From the NCBI GenBank assembly GCA_900759445.1, contig CAAEVH010000075.1, positions 14,930-78,929 of the forward strand: DNA of 64,000 bases. The letters are read 5' to 3'. The notes beneath the pieces were generated by a model. It was given only the letters and a program-made list of their open reading frames with translations. It ran no database searches and had not been told where the DNA came from. The DNA comes from an uncultured Raoultella sp. Its GTDB lineage: Bacteria; Pseudomonadota; Gammaproteobacteria; Enterobacterales; Enterobacteriaceae. Below, one piece after another: positions 1-8,698 of the stretch (positions within the stretch are counted from its first letter, which is position 1; each line of letters starts with the position of its first letter). Made by a program: the position numbers and the translations under genes.

Positions 1-34
1 ATTTAAATGGCATCTGCGTACAGTGAGATAACAC

Positions 35-1384
35 ATGAAATTTCCAGTTATTCAGTTAAAACACGGCCTGATTGCCGCACTCATGATAGTCAGCGCCCCC
101 TGGGCTCAGGCGGAGTGTCGCAGAGTGACCTCAATCGGTACGGGAATCAACGATATTCCTCAGGAAGTTGCCGATATGGGCTTCACCGCCACCCCGCTGG
201 TCACGAATGGTAATAACGCCCCTATTTCTTTCGGGGTACTCAGTATCGGCACGGGGTCGGTATCATTAAACCCACCCGGTACGTTACTGGGCACTGCAAA
301 CGTGGACGTGATTAGCTCCGGGCTGCATGCCCCCTATGCGGCGAATCAAATTTTATACAAATGCCCTTTGTCCGATGCGGATTCGCTCTATGAAATGTAC
401 GCCACGGCTAACTCAAACTTTTATGGTGGGATTGAGGTCAATGATATTGACAGCGGGTATATTACACCGGCAAAAAATGTCGCTTTTCGTATTACGAACC
501 AGAAAGCAGGGGCGTATTACACAAAATTTTGGCAGGAGCGTAAATTAACCCCCGCGGATTATATTACCGTCGGTTCCACTATCTATGTTCCAGCTTCCGC
601 GTTCAGCAATATCACCTTTGAGCTACTTAAAACCAACGATTCCGGCAATATCTCATATGCTGACCCACGTAACGCATTTAACACCCTGACCCAGGCGCAA
701 GCCACCGTGCGCTTTAAACCGGTTTTCGGTATGACCAGCCCCATCGCGGGGGCGCAGGCAACCAGCCCCTCAGCTTCTGCTACAAACATAGTGGCGGTGT
801 GGGGGATGAGAGGAGGGAGTACCACCATCATCCACGGCGAGACCTGCGTGGTCAGTGATTTTGATCAGGTTGTTACTCTTCCCCCGATCGGGGCGGCTGA
901 ACTCAACGCCAGCATGACCAGCACCAGCAATTTTAATGTCGCGATTGAATGCGATGCCGGCGCGGTATCCGGGACGGTGACAAACACCACCACACCACCC
1001 GTGGCCATGGGGTTTCTGGTCACCCAGCCCACGGCGCTTGCCCAGGCTGCTACGCTGGGGCTGAAAAACGGTTACGGCGGCATCAGTCATTTGCTGGACA
1101 ATAGCTACGGAACAAGCGGCGTGGCTTCAGGCGTCGGCATCCGCATTTACCCAGAGGGATCGAGTACGCCGCTTACTCTGCTGTCCACCAATACCACCAC
1201 CGGAACAGGCAATGCCGCGGGCTGGTACGGCTTTAGCGATTATCTGGACAACGTTGGGGCAACGGGTACAGGTGGCAGTCGATATAGCGGATTATTCACC
1301 GCTTCTCTTGAGCGGCTTCCAGGATTACAAGCAACGGCAGGGTCGGTCCATGCGCAAGCACAGATTTTTGTCAGTCTTCAGTAA
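35..1384 (+). CDS. Fimbrial tip-adhesin-like protein, two domains
   Basis: A 449-residue secreted protein. A signal peptide spans residues 1-26 and ends at the AQA motif. Four cysteines (C28, C110, C271, C306) form two plausible disulfide pairs, one per half. The C-terminal half (from about 265) has the C-x(n)-V-x-L-P pattern and the beta-strand-like VHAQAQIFVSL ending of chaperone-usher pilin domains; the N-terminal half would be a receptor-binding domain. Length and layout fit a minor subunit or tip adhesin rather than a major pilin (about 160-180 residues). Its 3' end overlaps the chaperone gene by 35 bp, so they are probably translated together. The usher and major subunit would lie left of the window. 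The receptor cannot be inferred. Confidence 0.72.
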   Translation: MKFPVIQLKHGLIAALMIVSAPWAQAECRRVTSIGTGINDIPQEVADMGFTATPLVTNGNNAPISFGVLSIGTGSVSLNPPGTLLGTANVDVISSGLHAPYAANQILYKCPLSDADSLYEMYATANSNFYGGIEVNDIDSGYITPAKNVAFRITNQKAGAYYTKFWQERKLTPADYITVGSTIYVPASAFSNITFELLKTNDSGNISYADPRNAFNTLTQAQATVRFKPVFGMTSPIAGAQATSPSASATNIVAVWGMRGGSTTIIHGETCVVSDFDQVVTLPPIGAAELNASMTSTSNFNVAIECDAGAVSGTVTNTTTPPVAMGFLVTQPTALAQAATLGLKNGYGGISHLLDNSYGTSGVASGVGIRIYPEGSSTPLTLLSTNTTTGTGNAAGWYGFSDYLDNVGATGTGGSRYSGLFTASLERLPGLQATAGSVHAQAQIFVSLQ

Positions 1385-2078
1385 GACCTGCCTGATGATG
1401 ACACTCTTGCTAAGTGCCCGCTATGCAGGCGCGGTGGTCAACAGCACGCAGAGCCGGCTGGTGTTTAATGAAAACAGTATCGCCGAGACGTTGGTGCTGG
1501 TGAATTCAGAAAGAGCGCCAGCGCTGGTTCAGGTCTGGAGCGATGATAACGATCCGCTGGCTCAGCCAGATAACCTCCATACGCCTCTGGTTGTGGTGCC
1601 GCCGCTGTTTAAGCTGGAACCGGGAGAATCCCGCAATCTGCGCGTCATGCTCTCCTCGCGTCAGGAAATTGCGGCCGGGCGCGAGCGCGTCTACTGGCTG
1701 AATATCTATCAGATCCCGCCGAACACGCAATCTGACGGCGAAAAGGGTAAAAAAGTCATTTTGCCTCTGCGTATCCGCTTAAAAGTTTTTGTCCGCCCGG
1801 CCGGTCTGAAAGCACCGGATGAGAACATCGGAGAGTCGTTGATATTTACGCTTAAAAAAGGCAGTAGCACAAACCGGTCGCTGCTGATTACTAACCCTAC
1901 GCCCTACAACATGACGTTAGGAGAGCTACGTCTGGGAGGAAAACAGCTGACCACCATGATGATTGCGCCCGGAGCTTCCACCGCTGTACCGCTTTCGCCA
2001 GCGAGCGCCTCCGGGCTGTTGAGCTGGTCAGTCATCGATGATTACGGCAAACAAATCGCCTATACGCGCCAATTATGA
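1350..2078 (+). CDS. Periplasmic pilus-assembly chaperone, PapD family
   Basis: A 242-residue chaperone that would deliver fimbrial subunits to the usher by donor-strand complementation in the periplasm. I chose ATG 1350 because it places a signal peptide (about residues 1-28, ending AGA) directly before the first beta strand; the longer open frame upstream lies inside the adhesin gene. Family motifs visible are the FKLEPGESRNLRV strand, the strongly conserved RVYWLNIYQIPP block and the LPLRIRLKVFVRP strand leading into the second Ig-like domain. The length matches the family (about 225-245). The start overlaps the end of the adhesin gene, an operon-like arrangement. The gene is followed by about 100 bp of non-coding DNA before the LuxR-type gene. 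Confidence 0.9.
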   Translation: MRKHRFLSVFSKTCLMMTLLLSARYAGAVVNSTQSRLVFNENSIAETLVLVNSERAPALVQVWSDDNDPLAQPDNLHTPLVVVPPLFKLEPGESRNLRVMLSSRQEIAAGRERVYWLNIYQIPPNTQSDGEKGKKVILPLRIRLKVFVRPAGLKAPDENIGESLIFTLKKGSSTNRSLLITNPTPYNMTLGELRLGGKQLTTMMIAPGASTAVPLSPASASGLLSWSVIDDYGKQIAYTRQL

Positions 2079-2176
2079 AGTCAGGCCTCTCTCCCCCACC
2101 CACTATCGATGGCTGGGGGAGAAGCGCAGATGCGATGTAACACGGTTTATTAAATTCGACATAATTATAGTCTCCC

Positions 2177-2827
2177 ATGCAAAACATGACGCTTAACATT
2201 ACCTACTTTCATAAATATTTCATGACCTATGACCTCATCACCACCTGTTTACAGCGTGAACTGCAAACACATTATTTAAGGCTACATCATTTACCCAATC
2301 TGAACGCACTGTTAAGCGCGGTTGAAAATAATAAAATAGATATTCTGCTGATTAATTCATCCTGCCTTTTCGATGGTTTTTTCCACGAAACGGAAATCAG
2401 AAAAATGCTTTCCGTTATTTGCCCTCATCAGCGAACGGTGACCGTACTCTTCGCCCAAAATATGAAGCCAGTGTTGCTGAGGAAAATGGTGAGTTCAGGC
2501 ATGAATATTCTGATCAGCCCCCATGATACTGCTCATGAACTGCTGAGCGCATTGACGAAGGCGATCGCCTCACCTCATGTAGAACCTTATATATCACAGA
2601 CGATTAAAGAACTTCTGCAACATTCATCGGATGAACTGACCACCAAGGAGTGGGAGGTTCTCAACCTGATCAATCAGGGTTATTCGCTGTCACAAATAGC
2701 CTCGAAGAAATGTCGTGCCATGAGCACCGTCTCGACGCAGAAGCGTAAGGCGATGGATAAACTGCATCTCGCAAACGAAAGTGAATTACAGCGTTTTTTA
2801 CATCAGAACACCTTTTTTAATCACTAA
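2177..2827 (+). CDS. LuxR/FixJ-type HTH transcriptional regulator
   Basis: A 216-residue regulator. The C-terminal third (about residues 150-205) is a LuxR-type helix-turn-helix with the signature order LTTKEWEVLNLI...GYSLSQIASKK...STVSTQKRKAMDKL. The N-terminal 140 residues resemble a degenerate receiver-like domain (ILLINSS, TVLFAQ), but the phospho-acceptor aspartate pattern is not convincing, so phosphorylation is doubtful. It lies between fimbrial and secretion genes in the same orientation and ends 15 bp before the TolC-like gene, so it may control either unit. Similar orphan LuxR regulators accompany enterobacterial fimbrial operons. An alternative ATG lies three codons downstream. Confidence 0.8.
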   Translation: MQNMTLNITYFHKYFMTYDLITTCLQRELQTHYLRLHHLPNLNALLSAVENNKIDILLINSSCLFDGFFHETEIRKMLSVICPHQRTVTVLFAQNMKPVLLRKMVSSGMNILISPHDTAHELLSALTKAIASPHVEPYISQTIKELLQHSSDELTTKEWEVLNLINQGYSLSQIASKKCRAMSTVSTQKRKAMDKLHLANESELQRFLHQNTFFNH

Positions 2828-2842
2828 GTCCTGTGGAACACC

Positions 2843-4162
2843 ATGTTTAACAAAATACTTATTTCGCTTATCGTCGGATTATTGTTGTCCGGCAGTGCTT
2901 GTGCGCTGTCGCTTCAGCAAGCCCTGCTGGCAGCCAGCGCTTATAACGCCGAATTTAATGCGGCGCGCAGAGCGCATGAAGCTGATGCACAAAAAAAATA
3001 TCAGGGATTTGCCGGATTACTGCCGGTTGTCACCCTCAACGCCGCCTGGAATAAGACCGATCAGCCGGACGCCGCCTATTCCGCAGGCGTCACCCGGCAT
3101 AATTACAGTTTTAATCTGACGCAGCCTGTTTTTGACGTCGCCAGATATGCTAACTGGCGGAAAACCGTGGTCATCAGCGATCTGGCCGATGTGAATTACC
3201 TGATCGCGCAGCAAAAAATGATCGCTGACGTGGTAACGGCTTATTACAGCGTGGTGTATCAGCGCAGCGTCCTCGAAACCCAGCGCAAAATCCTTGCCGC
3301 CTTTGATGCGCGGCTGAAACAGGTACAAAAATCGTTGAAGTTAGGCGATGGAACACGGCTGGATGAAGCGGAGGCGCAGGCTAATTATGACAAAGCGGTC
3401 GCTGATGAACTGGCATCCGAAAACACCCTTAATGATGCCAGAGTGACTTTTCACCAGCTGACCGGTCTGGACGCTCGGGACATCGCCGATCGGAGCCTGG
3501 ACTGCGTTCGCTATGTTGATGACATGAATCCAGAACAATTAAAGCGCACGGCGGCGGCGAGCAATCTTGATGTTCTCGCCGCCCTACAAGCCATTAAAGG
3601 CAGCGAAGCCGATCTGGTCACGGCCACTGCCGGCCATCTGCCGGTTGTTACCTTACAGGCCGGTTATGGCAAAAACTGGAGCCGGGCGGAAGACAGTAAC
3701 GTACTTGATGACCTGTTCGGCACCACCGCCAAAACAGATAACACCACCGTTGGCATCAATATCTCCATTCCCCTGTTCGCCGGCGGAAGCCACATTTCGC
3801 AGAGTCTGGAAGCGGCCCATCGCTTTGAACAAAGCAAAGATCTGCTGATTGATGCGCGTCGCAAAGCGGAACAGCAGACCTTACAGGCAATGTCGGGGGT
3901 ACGAAACGCCCGCTCGCTGATTAAAGCTTACCAGCGAGCGATCGGCTCGGCAGGTAAACGGTTGAACGCAACCCGCTATGGGCGGGAGCTCGGCCAGCGG
4001 ACGCTGATCGACGAATTTAACGCAGAAAATGAATATTACCAGGCTATTCAGGATCTTGCTCAGACTCAGAACGCGCTGATCCAGTCGATCGTCAACTTAA
4101 AATCAGCCACTGGATCGCTGGATTACGCCGCGATGCGCAGTCTTGATTGCAGTGCCACCTAA
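2843..4162 (+). CDS. TolC-family outer membrane efflux protein
   Basis: A 439-residue outer membrane channel protein. It has a signal peptide (residues 1-21, ending ACA) followed by LSLQQALLAASAYN, the canonical start of the first OEP repeat. Two structurally similar halves follow, rich in the coiled-coil helices that form the periplasmic tunnel, with the second repeat around residues 240-430. It provides the outer-membrane exit for the adjacent type I secretion system. It is 15 bp upstream of the HlyD-like gene. A dedicated TolC copy in a peptide-export cluster is notable, because many microcin systems borrow the chromosomal TolC. Confidence 0.9.
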   Translation: MFNKILISLIVGLLLSGSACALSLQQALLAASAYNAEFNAARRAHEADAQKKYQGFAGLLPVVTLNAAWNKTDQPDAAYSAGVTRHNYSFNLTQPVFDVARYANWRKTVVISDLADVNYLIAQQKMIADVVTAYYSVVYQRSVLETQRKILAAFDARLKQVQKSLKLGDGTRLDEAEAQANYDKAVADELASENTLNDARVTFHQLTGLDARDIADRSLDCVRYVDDMNPEQLKRTAAASNLDVLAALQAIKGSEADLVTATAGHLPVVTLQAGYGKNWSRAEDSNVLDDLFGTTAKTDNTTVGINISIPLFAGGSHISQSLEAAHRFEQSKDLLIDARRKAEQQTLQAMSGVRNARSLIKAYQRAIGSAGKRLNATRYGRELGQRTLIDEFNAENEYYQAIQDLAQTQNALIQSIVNLKSATGSLDYAAMRSLDCSAT

Positions 4163-4177
4163 CCGGAGCTTTCGACA

Positions 4178-5440
4178 ATGAATCACGACTTATTTCGTCA
4201 GGAATCGCTGGACGCGAACAAAACCAAAGTGTTAGGTCCGGTAGCACTTTACTGCCCTCCTTTCCGCTGGCTGATCGTGGCGATGGTATGCGCCCTGACT
4301 ATCGTGCTGGTCGGCTTTTGTAGCCTGGGAAGCTACACAAAGCGGGAAACGGCGAAAGGGGTTCTGACACCGGAAAGCGGCATCATGACCATTACCGCCC
4401 TGACGGCGGGCACCGTTACCGCCCTCCCCGTCCGTGAAGGCGCTGGGGTAAAAAAAGGCGAACGTATCGCCACGGTGTCTTCCGAAATCTCTACCGCACG
4501 CTATGGCCAGACGCGCGAGGCAATAGCCAGACAGCTCGAGATCCAGTCCCAGGGATTGACTCAACAGTTAACCAATCTGGAACAACGTAACGCTGAGGCG
4601 CTGAAATCCTTACAAGAAAGAAGCAGCCTGCTGGCACAACAAACGACGGAGCTGGATACCATTTACCGCCAGCGTCAGCGGCAAATTGCGCTGAGCCAAA
4701 AGCAGGTCGATAAAATGGCGGCGATGCGCGCCGAAGGCTACGCCTCTAATACCCAGGTCGAGCAGCAGGAGAGCGATCTGCTGGATGCCAAAGTACGATT
4801 ACAGGACGTCGCCCGTCAACGTATCGAAATCAGGCAACAGCACGCGCAAACACGCCAACAGCTACGTGAGCAGCCTCTGACCTACTTCCAGCAAAAGAAT
4901 GACCTGCAGCAAAAACTGTCGGATATCACGCAATCGATGATGGAAAATGAATCACGCCGTTCGGTGGATCTGCGCGCGCCGGAAGAGGGTACGGTGAGCG
5001 CCGTGCTGGTGAAGCCGGGGCAGATTGTCAGCGCCGGGCAAACTATCGCCATGCTTCTTCCAGACAACGCCCATCTACAGGCAAGGATCCTGCTCAGCAG
5101 CCGGGCCATCGGTTTTATCCACACCGGTCAGCGGGTGGTGCTGCGCTATGAATCCTTTCCCTGGCAAAAATTTGGCCAGCACTCTGGCGCGGTCAGCGAA
5201 ATCTCGACATCCCCCCTGTCACCTCAGGAAATCGCCGGTATCACCGGCAATACCCAGATTCAGGAGCCGCTTTATCAGGTCAAGGTCACGCTCGATAGCC
5301 AGTCGGTACAAGCTTACGGCAAACAGATAGGCCTGCGTCCCGGCAGCGGGCTCGACGCAGACTTTATCGTCGATAAGCGCCGTATCTATGAATGGGTTCT
5401 CGAGCCGCTGAATGCGCTTGGCAAAATGACCTCTTTATAA
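4178..5440 (+). CDS. HlyD-family periplasmic adaptor of a peptide exporter
   Basis: A 420-residue membrane fusion protein. It has a short cytoplasmic N-terminus, one transmembrane helix (about residues 27-50), a biotinyl-lipoyl-like half motif (GTVTALPVREGAGVKKGE, about 72-90), a long coiled coil (about 110-250, rich in Q, E and R), the second lipoyl half (APEEGTVSAVLVKPGQIV) and a C-terminal beta-barrel. This resembles the CvaA type that links the C39 ABC exporter to TolC. The start has a good Shine-Dalgarno (GGAG, 4164-4167). It sits between the TolC-like and ABC genes on the same strand with gaps of 15 and 25 bp, so it is part of one operon. Confidence 0.9.
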   Translation: MNHDLFRQESLDANKTKVLGPVALYCPPFRWLIVAMVCALTIVLVGFCSLGSYTKRETAKGVLTPESGIMTITALTAGTVTALPVREGAGVKKGERIATVSSEISTARYGQTREAIARQLEIQSQGLTQQLTNLEQRNAEALKSLQERSSLLAQQTTELDTIYRQRQRQIALSQKQVDKMAAMRAEGYASNTQVEQQESDLLDAKVRLQDVARQRIEIRQQHAQTRQQLREQPLTYFQQKNDLQQKLSDITQSMMENESRRSVDLRAPEEGTVSAVLVKPGQIVSAGQTIAMLLPDNAHLQARILLSSRAIGFIHTGQRVVLRYESFPWQKFGQHSGAVSEISTSPLSPQEIAGITGNTQIQEPLYQVKVTLDSQSVQAYGKQIGLRPGSGLDADFIVDKRRIYEWVLEPLNALGKMTSL

Positions 5441-5465
5441 TTTCAAATGTTAACTCAGGTTGATC

Positions 5466-7625
5466 ATGGATCTCTTTCACAAACTTAATTTGTCGTTTCG
5501 CCATAAACTCCCCGTCCTGCGACAAACCCAGGCCGCAGAATGCGGGCTGACCTGCGTCGGTATGATTGCCGGCTATTACGGCTATCAGATAGACATGGTG
5601 TCCCTGCGTCATCGTTTTCCCTCATCACAAAAAGGCAGTACGCTGGCCGACGTCATGTCCTTTACGCAAAAGTTAGATATGGGCTGCCGGGCGGTACGTC
5701 TTGAGCTGGATGAGCTCAATAAGCTGAAGCTACCCTGCATCCTGCACTGGGATATGAACCATTTCGTGGTGCTGAAAAGCATTAACAAAAATACCCTCAC
5801 TATTCACGACCCGGCGCGCGGCGCGCGTAAGGTGGCGATGGATGAGGTATCGCGATCCTTCACCGGCGTAGCGCTGGAACTCTATCCTGCCGCCACATTT
5901 GAACGGAAGGATGAGAAAAAATCGATCTCGATGCTGAGTCTGATCCGTAACGTCTCTGGCATCGGTTCAGCATTTATCCAGGTGGCGCTGCTCTCGCTGG
6001 CACTCGAGTTCTTCGGCATCATTACGCCCTTTTATATGCAGTGGGTCATTGACCAGGTGCTGGTCTCGGCCGATCGGGATTTGCTGACGCTGCTTGGCGT
6101 GGCGTTCATTTTTATTACGCTGTTCCAGAATCTGATTGGCGCACTGCGCAGTTGGGTAACGACCTGGTTCTCCAGCATGCTGAGCGTACAGTGGTCCAGC
6201 AACCTGTGTGCTCACCTGCTGGGTTTGCCGCTAAGCTATTTTGAAGATCGCCACGTAGGTGACATCCTGTCACGCTTTGGCTCCATCGCGAATATCCAAA
6301 GCACGCTGACCGGCCGGTTTATCTCCTCTATCTTCGACGGCATCATGGCCCTGGTCACCCTGGGGGTGATATTTGCCTACAATACCTCCCTGACGTTTAT
6401 CGTTATTGGCCTGTTTCTGCTCTACGCGCTGATCCGCTGGATCTCATTCGAACCTTTCCGCCAGGCAAGTGAAGACCAGCTGCTGGCTTCGGCGCAGGCA
6501 CAGTCGCAGCTGCTGGAATCCATTCGCGGGGTTCAGGCGATCAAGCTCAACAATAAACAGGATTTGCGTGTTTCAACCTTTACCAATGAAACCGTACAAT
6601 CCACCAACAAAGGGATTACTACCCAGAAACTCTCTATCGGTTTCAGTACGTTACAGGGCACTATTTCAGGTGTGGGCAAAATCGTACTGATTTGGCTGGC
6701 CGCCGCGCAGGTGCTGGATGGCAACTTTACCAGCGGGATGCTGGTCGCCTTTATCAGCTTTTCTGACCAGTTTATTTCGCGATCCGCCGGGCTGATTAAC
6801 GCACTGATTGATTTCAAAATGCTGCGTTTGCATGGGGAACGTCTCGCGGACATTGTGCTGAGCGAAAAAGAACCGGACCTGGCAAGCAGCGCCTCGCTGC
6901 CCGATCGGGAGGGGCCGGTGCATCTGGCCATCCATCAGCTCTCGTTTCGCTATTCCGCCACCGATGGCGAAATTTTTACGGGCTTCAACCTGGAGATCGA
7001 AGCCGGCGAATCGATCGCTATTATTGGCCCTTCCGGACAGGGTAAAACGACTCTGGCAAAACTGCTGTTAGGGTTACTTAAGCCAGCGAATGGCAGCATC
7101 TGTATCAACGGTATCGACCACAGAAAACTCGGGATGACCCTCTACCGCGATCTGATCGGTAGCGTGATGCAAACAGACCAGCTCTTTGCCGGTTCAATCA
7201 TCGATAATATCAGCTTCTTTGATGCCAGCCTCGACCGGCTGCGGGTTGAACGCGTGGCCAGAATCGCGCAGATTCACGATGACATAATGGCGATGCCGAT
7301 GGGTTACAACAGTATGGTCGGCGACATGGGTTCTTCCCTCTCCGGCGGGCAGATACAACGCGTTATTCTCGCGCGAGCGCTGTATCGAAACCCACGGCTA
7401 TTGATCCTTGATGAAGCGACGAGTCACCTGGATATTGCCCGGGAAAGCGCCATCAATGACGCCATCAGGCATATGAATGTCACTCGTATCATCATTGCTC
7501 ACCGTCCGGAAACCATTTTAAGCGCAGACCGTATTATTGAGATCCATAGCCGCGGCGTCATTGAAGTGGCAAAGCATGATTTTATCCATGCCATCAAAAA
7601 CTCACAGTCAGTCCTGCAGGTTTGA
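5466..7625 (+). CDS. Peptidase-C39 ABC exporter for a double-glycine-leader peptide
   Basis: A 719-residue bifunctional exporter of the CvaB/LagD type. The N-terminal peptidase C39 domain (about 1-130) has the catalytic triad: C26 in AECGL, H99 in WDMNHF and D115 in IHDP. Six transmembrane helices (about 160-430) are followed by a nucleotide-binding domain with Walker A GPSGQGKTT (about 519), signature LSGGQ (about 624), Walker B LLILDEATSHLD (about 645) and H-loop AHRPE. It should cleave a GG/GA leader while pumping the peptide into the HlyD/TolC conduit. ATG 5466 follows AGGT at 5 nt; a TTG two codons upstream lacks a ribosome site. All catalytic residues are intact. The microcin-like gene at 8317 is the probable substrate. 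Confidence 0.93.
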   Translation: MDLFHKLNLSFRHKLPVLRQTQAAECGLTCVGMIAGYYGYQIDMVSLRHRFPSSQKGSTLADVMSFTQKLDMGCRAVRLELDELNKLKLPCILHWDMNHFVVLKSINKNTLTIHDPARGARKVAMDEVSRSFTGVALELYPAATFERKDEKKSISMLSLIRNVSGIGSAFIQVALLSLALEFFGIITPFYMQWVIDQVLVSADRDLLTLLGVAFIFITLFQNLIGALRSWVTTWFSSMLSVQWSSNLCAHLLGLPLSYFEDRHVGDILSRFGSIANIQSTLTGRFISSIFDGIMALVTLGVIFAYNTSLTFIVIGLFLLYALIRWISFEPFRQASEDQLLASAQAQSQLLESIRGVQAIKLNNKQDLRVSTFTNETVQSTNKGITTQKLSIGFSTLQGTISGVGKIVLIWLAAAQVLDGNFTSGMLVAFISFSDQFISRSAGLINALIDFKMLRLHGERLADIVLSEKEPDLASSASLPDREGPVHLAIHQLSFRYSATDGEIFTGFNLEIEAGESIAIIGPSGQGKTTLAKLLLGLLKPANGSICINGIDHRKLGMTLYRDLIGSVMQTDQLFAGSIIDNISFFDASLDRLRVERVARIAQIHDDIMAMPMGYNSMVGDMGSSLSGGQIQRVILARALYRNPRLLILDEATSHLDIARESAINDAIRHMNVTRIIIAHRPETILSADRIIEIHSRGVIEVAKHDFIHAIKNSQSVLQV

Positions 7626-7687
7626 TTTGTGATTAAAACTGGCAACCCTTCCCCCTTATCCCCATAGCCTTACATACAGGAGAGAAT

Positions 7688-8116
7688 ATGGCTAACCGTT
7701 TAGTATGCCTTGAAGGCACCGTAGATTTTGAAGAAGAGATTAGAAACCAGGCTGTGAATATCATCTCATTCCACCAGGGGCAGCAAATCACGATTAATCG
7801 CGACCGCATGCTGCCCGGCAGGTCTTTCGCTGAGCAAATATCATTGCAACTGAACAATGCTCAAAAAATATTTAAACAATTTAATTTTGTCAAAATGGAA
7901 GAATGGAAAGACGACGATGTATTTGGTGAGACAATAGAAATTATATTTACTTTCGTATCAGCAAGCGGGCAACGCGTCTGGCAGGTTACTCTGGCATCCT
8001 GCATTGCCGGTCAGGATATTATCAATTTTACCAGCGTATACCCTGACAAAGGGAGCATGGAAAGAGAGATTGTCCGGCTTCATCGTTGCGTGAAGCGGTT
8101 CATTTTAAACACCTAG
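7688..8116 (+). CDS. DUF1795/DcrB-related small protein (Eag-chaperone-like)
   Basis: A 142-residue cytosolic protein without signal peptide. The order of segments (an E/G-T-V-D-F start, a QxVNIISF strand, INRDRMLPGRSFAEQIS, a helix with F-K-Q-F, then IEIIFTFVSASGQRVWQVTL and INFTSVYP before a final helix) matches the DcrB/DUF1795 fold, in which Eag chaperones of type VI secretion bind hydrophobic glycine/alanine-rich segments of effectors. That assignment is from pattern memory, not a search. It follows the exporter by 62 bp with an AGGAGA ribosome site and precedes the microcin-like gene by 200 bp. Possible roles are a chaperone for the hydrophobic precursor or, less likely, immunity. No type VI genes are present in the window. 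Confidence 0.65.
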   Translation: MANRLVCLEGTVDFEEEIRNQAVNIISFHQGQQITINRDRMLPGRSFAEQISLQLNNAQKIFKQFNFVKMEEWKDDDVFGETIEIIFTFVSASGQRVWQVTLASCIAGQDIINFTSVYPDKGSMEREIVRLHRCVKRFILNT

Positions 8117-8316
8117 TGCTATCGCTTGCTGTTTTTACATGAAAACCAGCACCTTGAAAATTACAAAAACCAGTAATGAAAAAGGTAAAATAGAAGTAAT
8201 TCTATTTATTTAAACATATACCATAGGCATAATTCACACATCAGAAATGACCGGCGGAAATTAATGCCAGGATATTTCTGTAATTACACTTTATTTTTAA
8301 CTAAAGGAAGAAACAA

Positions 8317-8640
8317 ATGCGCGAATTAAACGTAATGGAAATTGATGCCGTCTCCGGCGCGGGTCTTTTTAGCTCTCTGACCAGCGCGATTCTCGGCGCA
8401 ACCGCGGCCGGGTTTGCTGGCGCGATCATTGGGGGGATGCACGGTGGTGACGGCGGCGGTGTCCTGGGCTTTGGCGCCATCGGCCAGCTGGTGGGGATGA
8501 TTGGCGGCGGCCTGATCGGCGTCGTTGGCGGGGCCGTCGGTGGCGCGGTGATCGGCTGGGATGACCCGGGTTCAGTGACTTCTAGTGTGCTCCAGTTTGT
8601 CAATAACGTCAGCAGTGGAGATTTCATGCGGGCCGCATGA
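8317..8640 (+). CDS. Microcin-like precursor with double-glycine-type leader and glycine zipper
   Basis: A 107-residue precursor. Residues 1-15 (MRELNVMEIDAVSGA) match the class II microcin leader pattern of microcin V (M-R-x-L-x-x-x-E-[IL]-D-x-V-S-G-[GA]), so cleavage by the C39 exporter is expected after A15, giving a mature peptide of about 92 residues. The mature part is dominated by G and A with repeated GxxxG/GGxxG spacing (about 25-80), typical of membrane-inserting glycine-zipper bacteriocins, and ends in a polar tail (VTSSVLQFVNNVSSG). No cysteines, so no disulfide. AAGGAAG precedes the ATG. An intrinsic terminator follows 18 bp after the stop. No adjacent immunity gene is recognisable. 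I do not recognise it as a named microcin. Confidence 0.75.
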   Translation: MRELNVMEIDAVSGAGLFSSLTSAILGATAAGFAGAIIGGMHGGDGGGVLGFGAIGQLVGMIGGGLIGVVGGAVGGAVIGWDDPGSVTSSVLQFVNNVSSGDFMRAA

Positions 8641-8657
8641 TTGCCTGACTAACCACA

Positions 8658-8688
8658 AGGTGCAGATCATTCTGCACCTTTTTCTTTT
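8658..8688 (+). terminator. Intrinsic terminator after the microcin-like gene
   Basis: An 8 bp perfect stem AGGTGCAG / CTGCACCT with a 6 nt loop, followed by a T-rich tract (TTTTTCTTTT). It ends the rightward secretion/microcin unit just before the convergent FidL-like gene and may serve both strands. Confidence 0.85.
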
Positions 8689-8698
8689 CCGCAACGTA

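Noticed and set aside
1212..1349. N-terminal extension of the chaperone frame
   Set aside because: It lies inside the adhesin gene and would hide the signal peptide; ATG 1350 is better.
7688..8116. DUF1795-like gene as part of a type VI secretion cluster
   Set aside because: No Hcp, VgrG, Tss or Rhs genes occur in the window, so a type VI context is not supported here.
8301..8627. Proline-rich ORF on the minus strand opposite the microcin
   Set aside because: It is the reverse reading of a glycine-rich gene, has no ribosome site and no recognisable domain.
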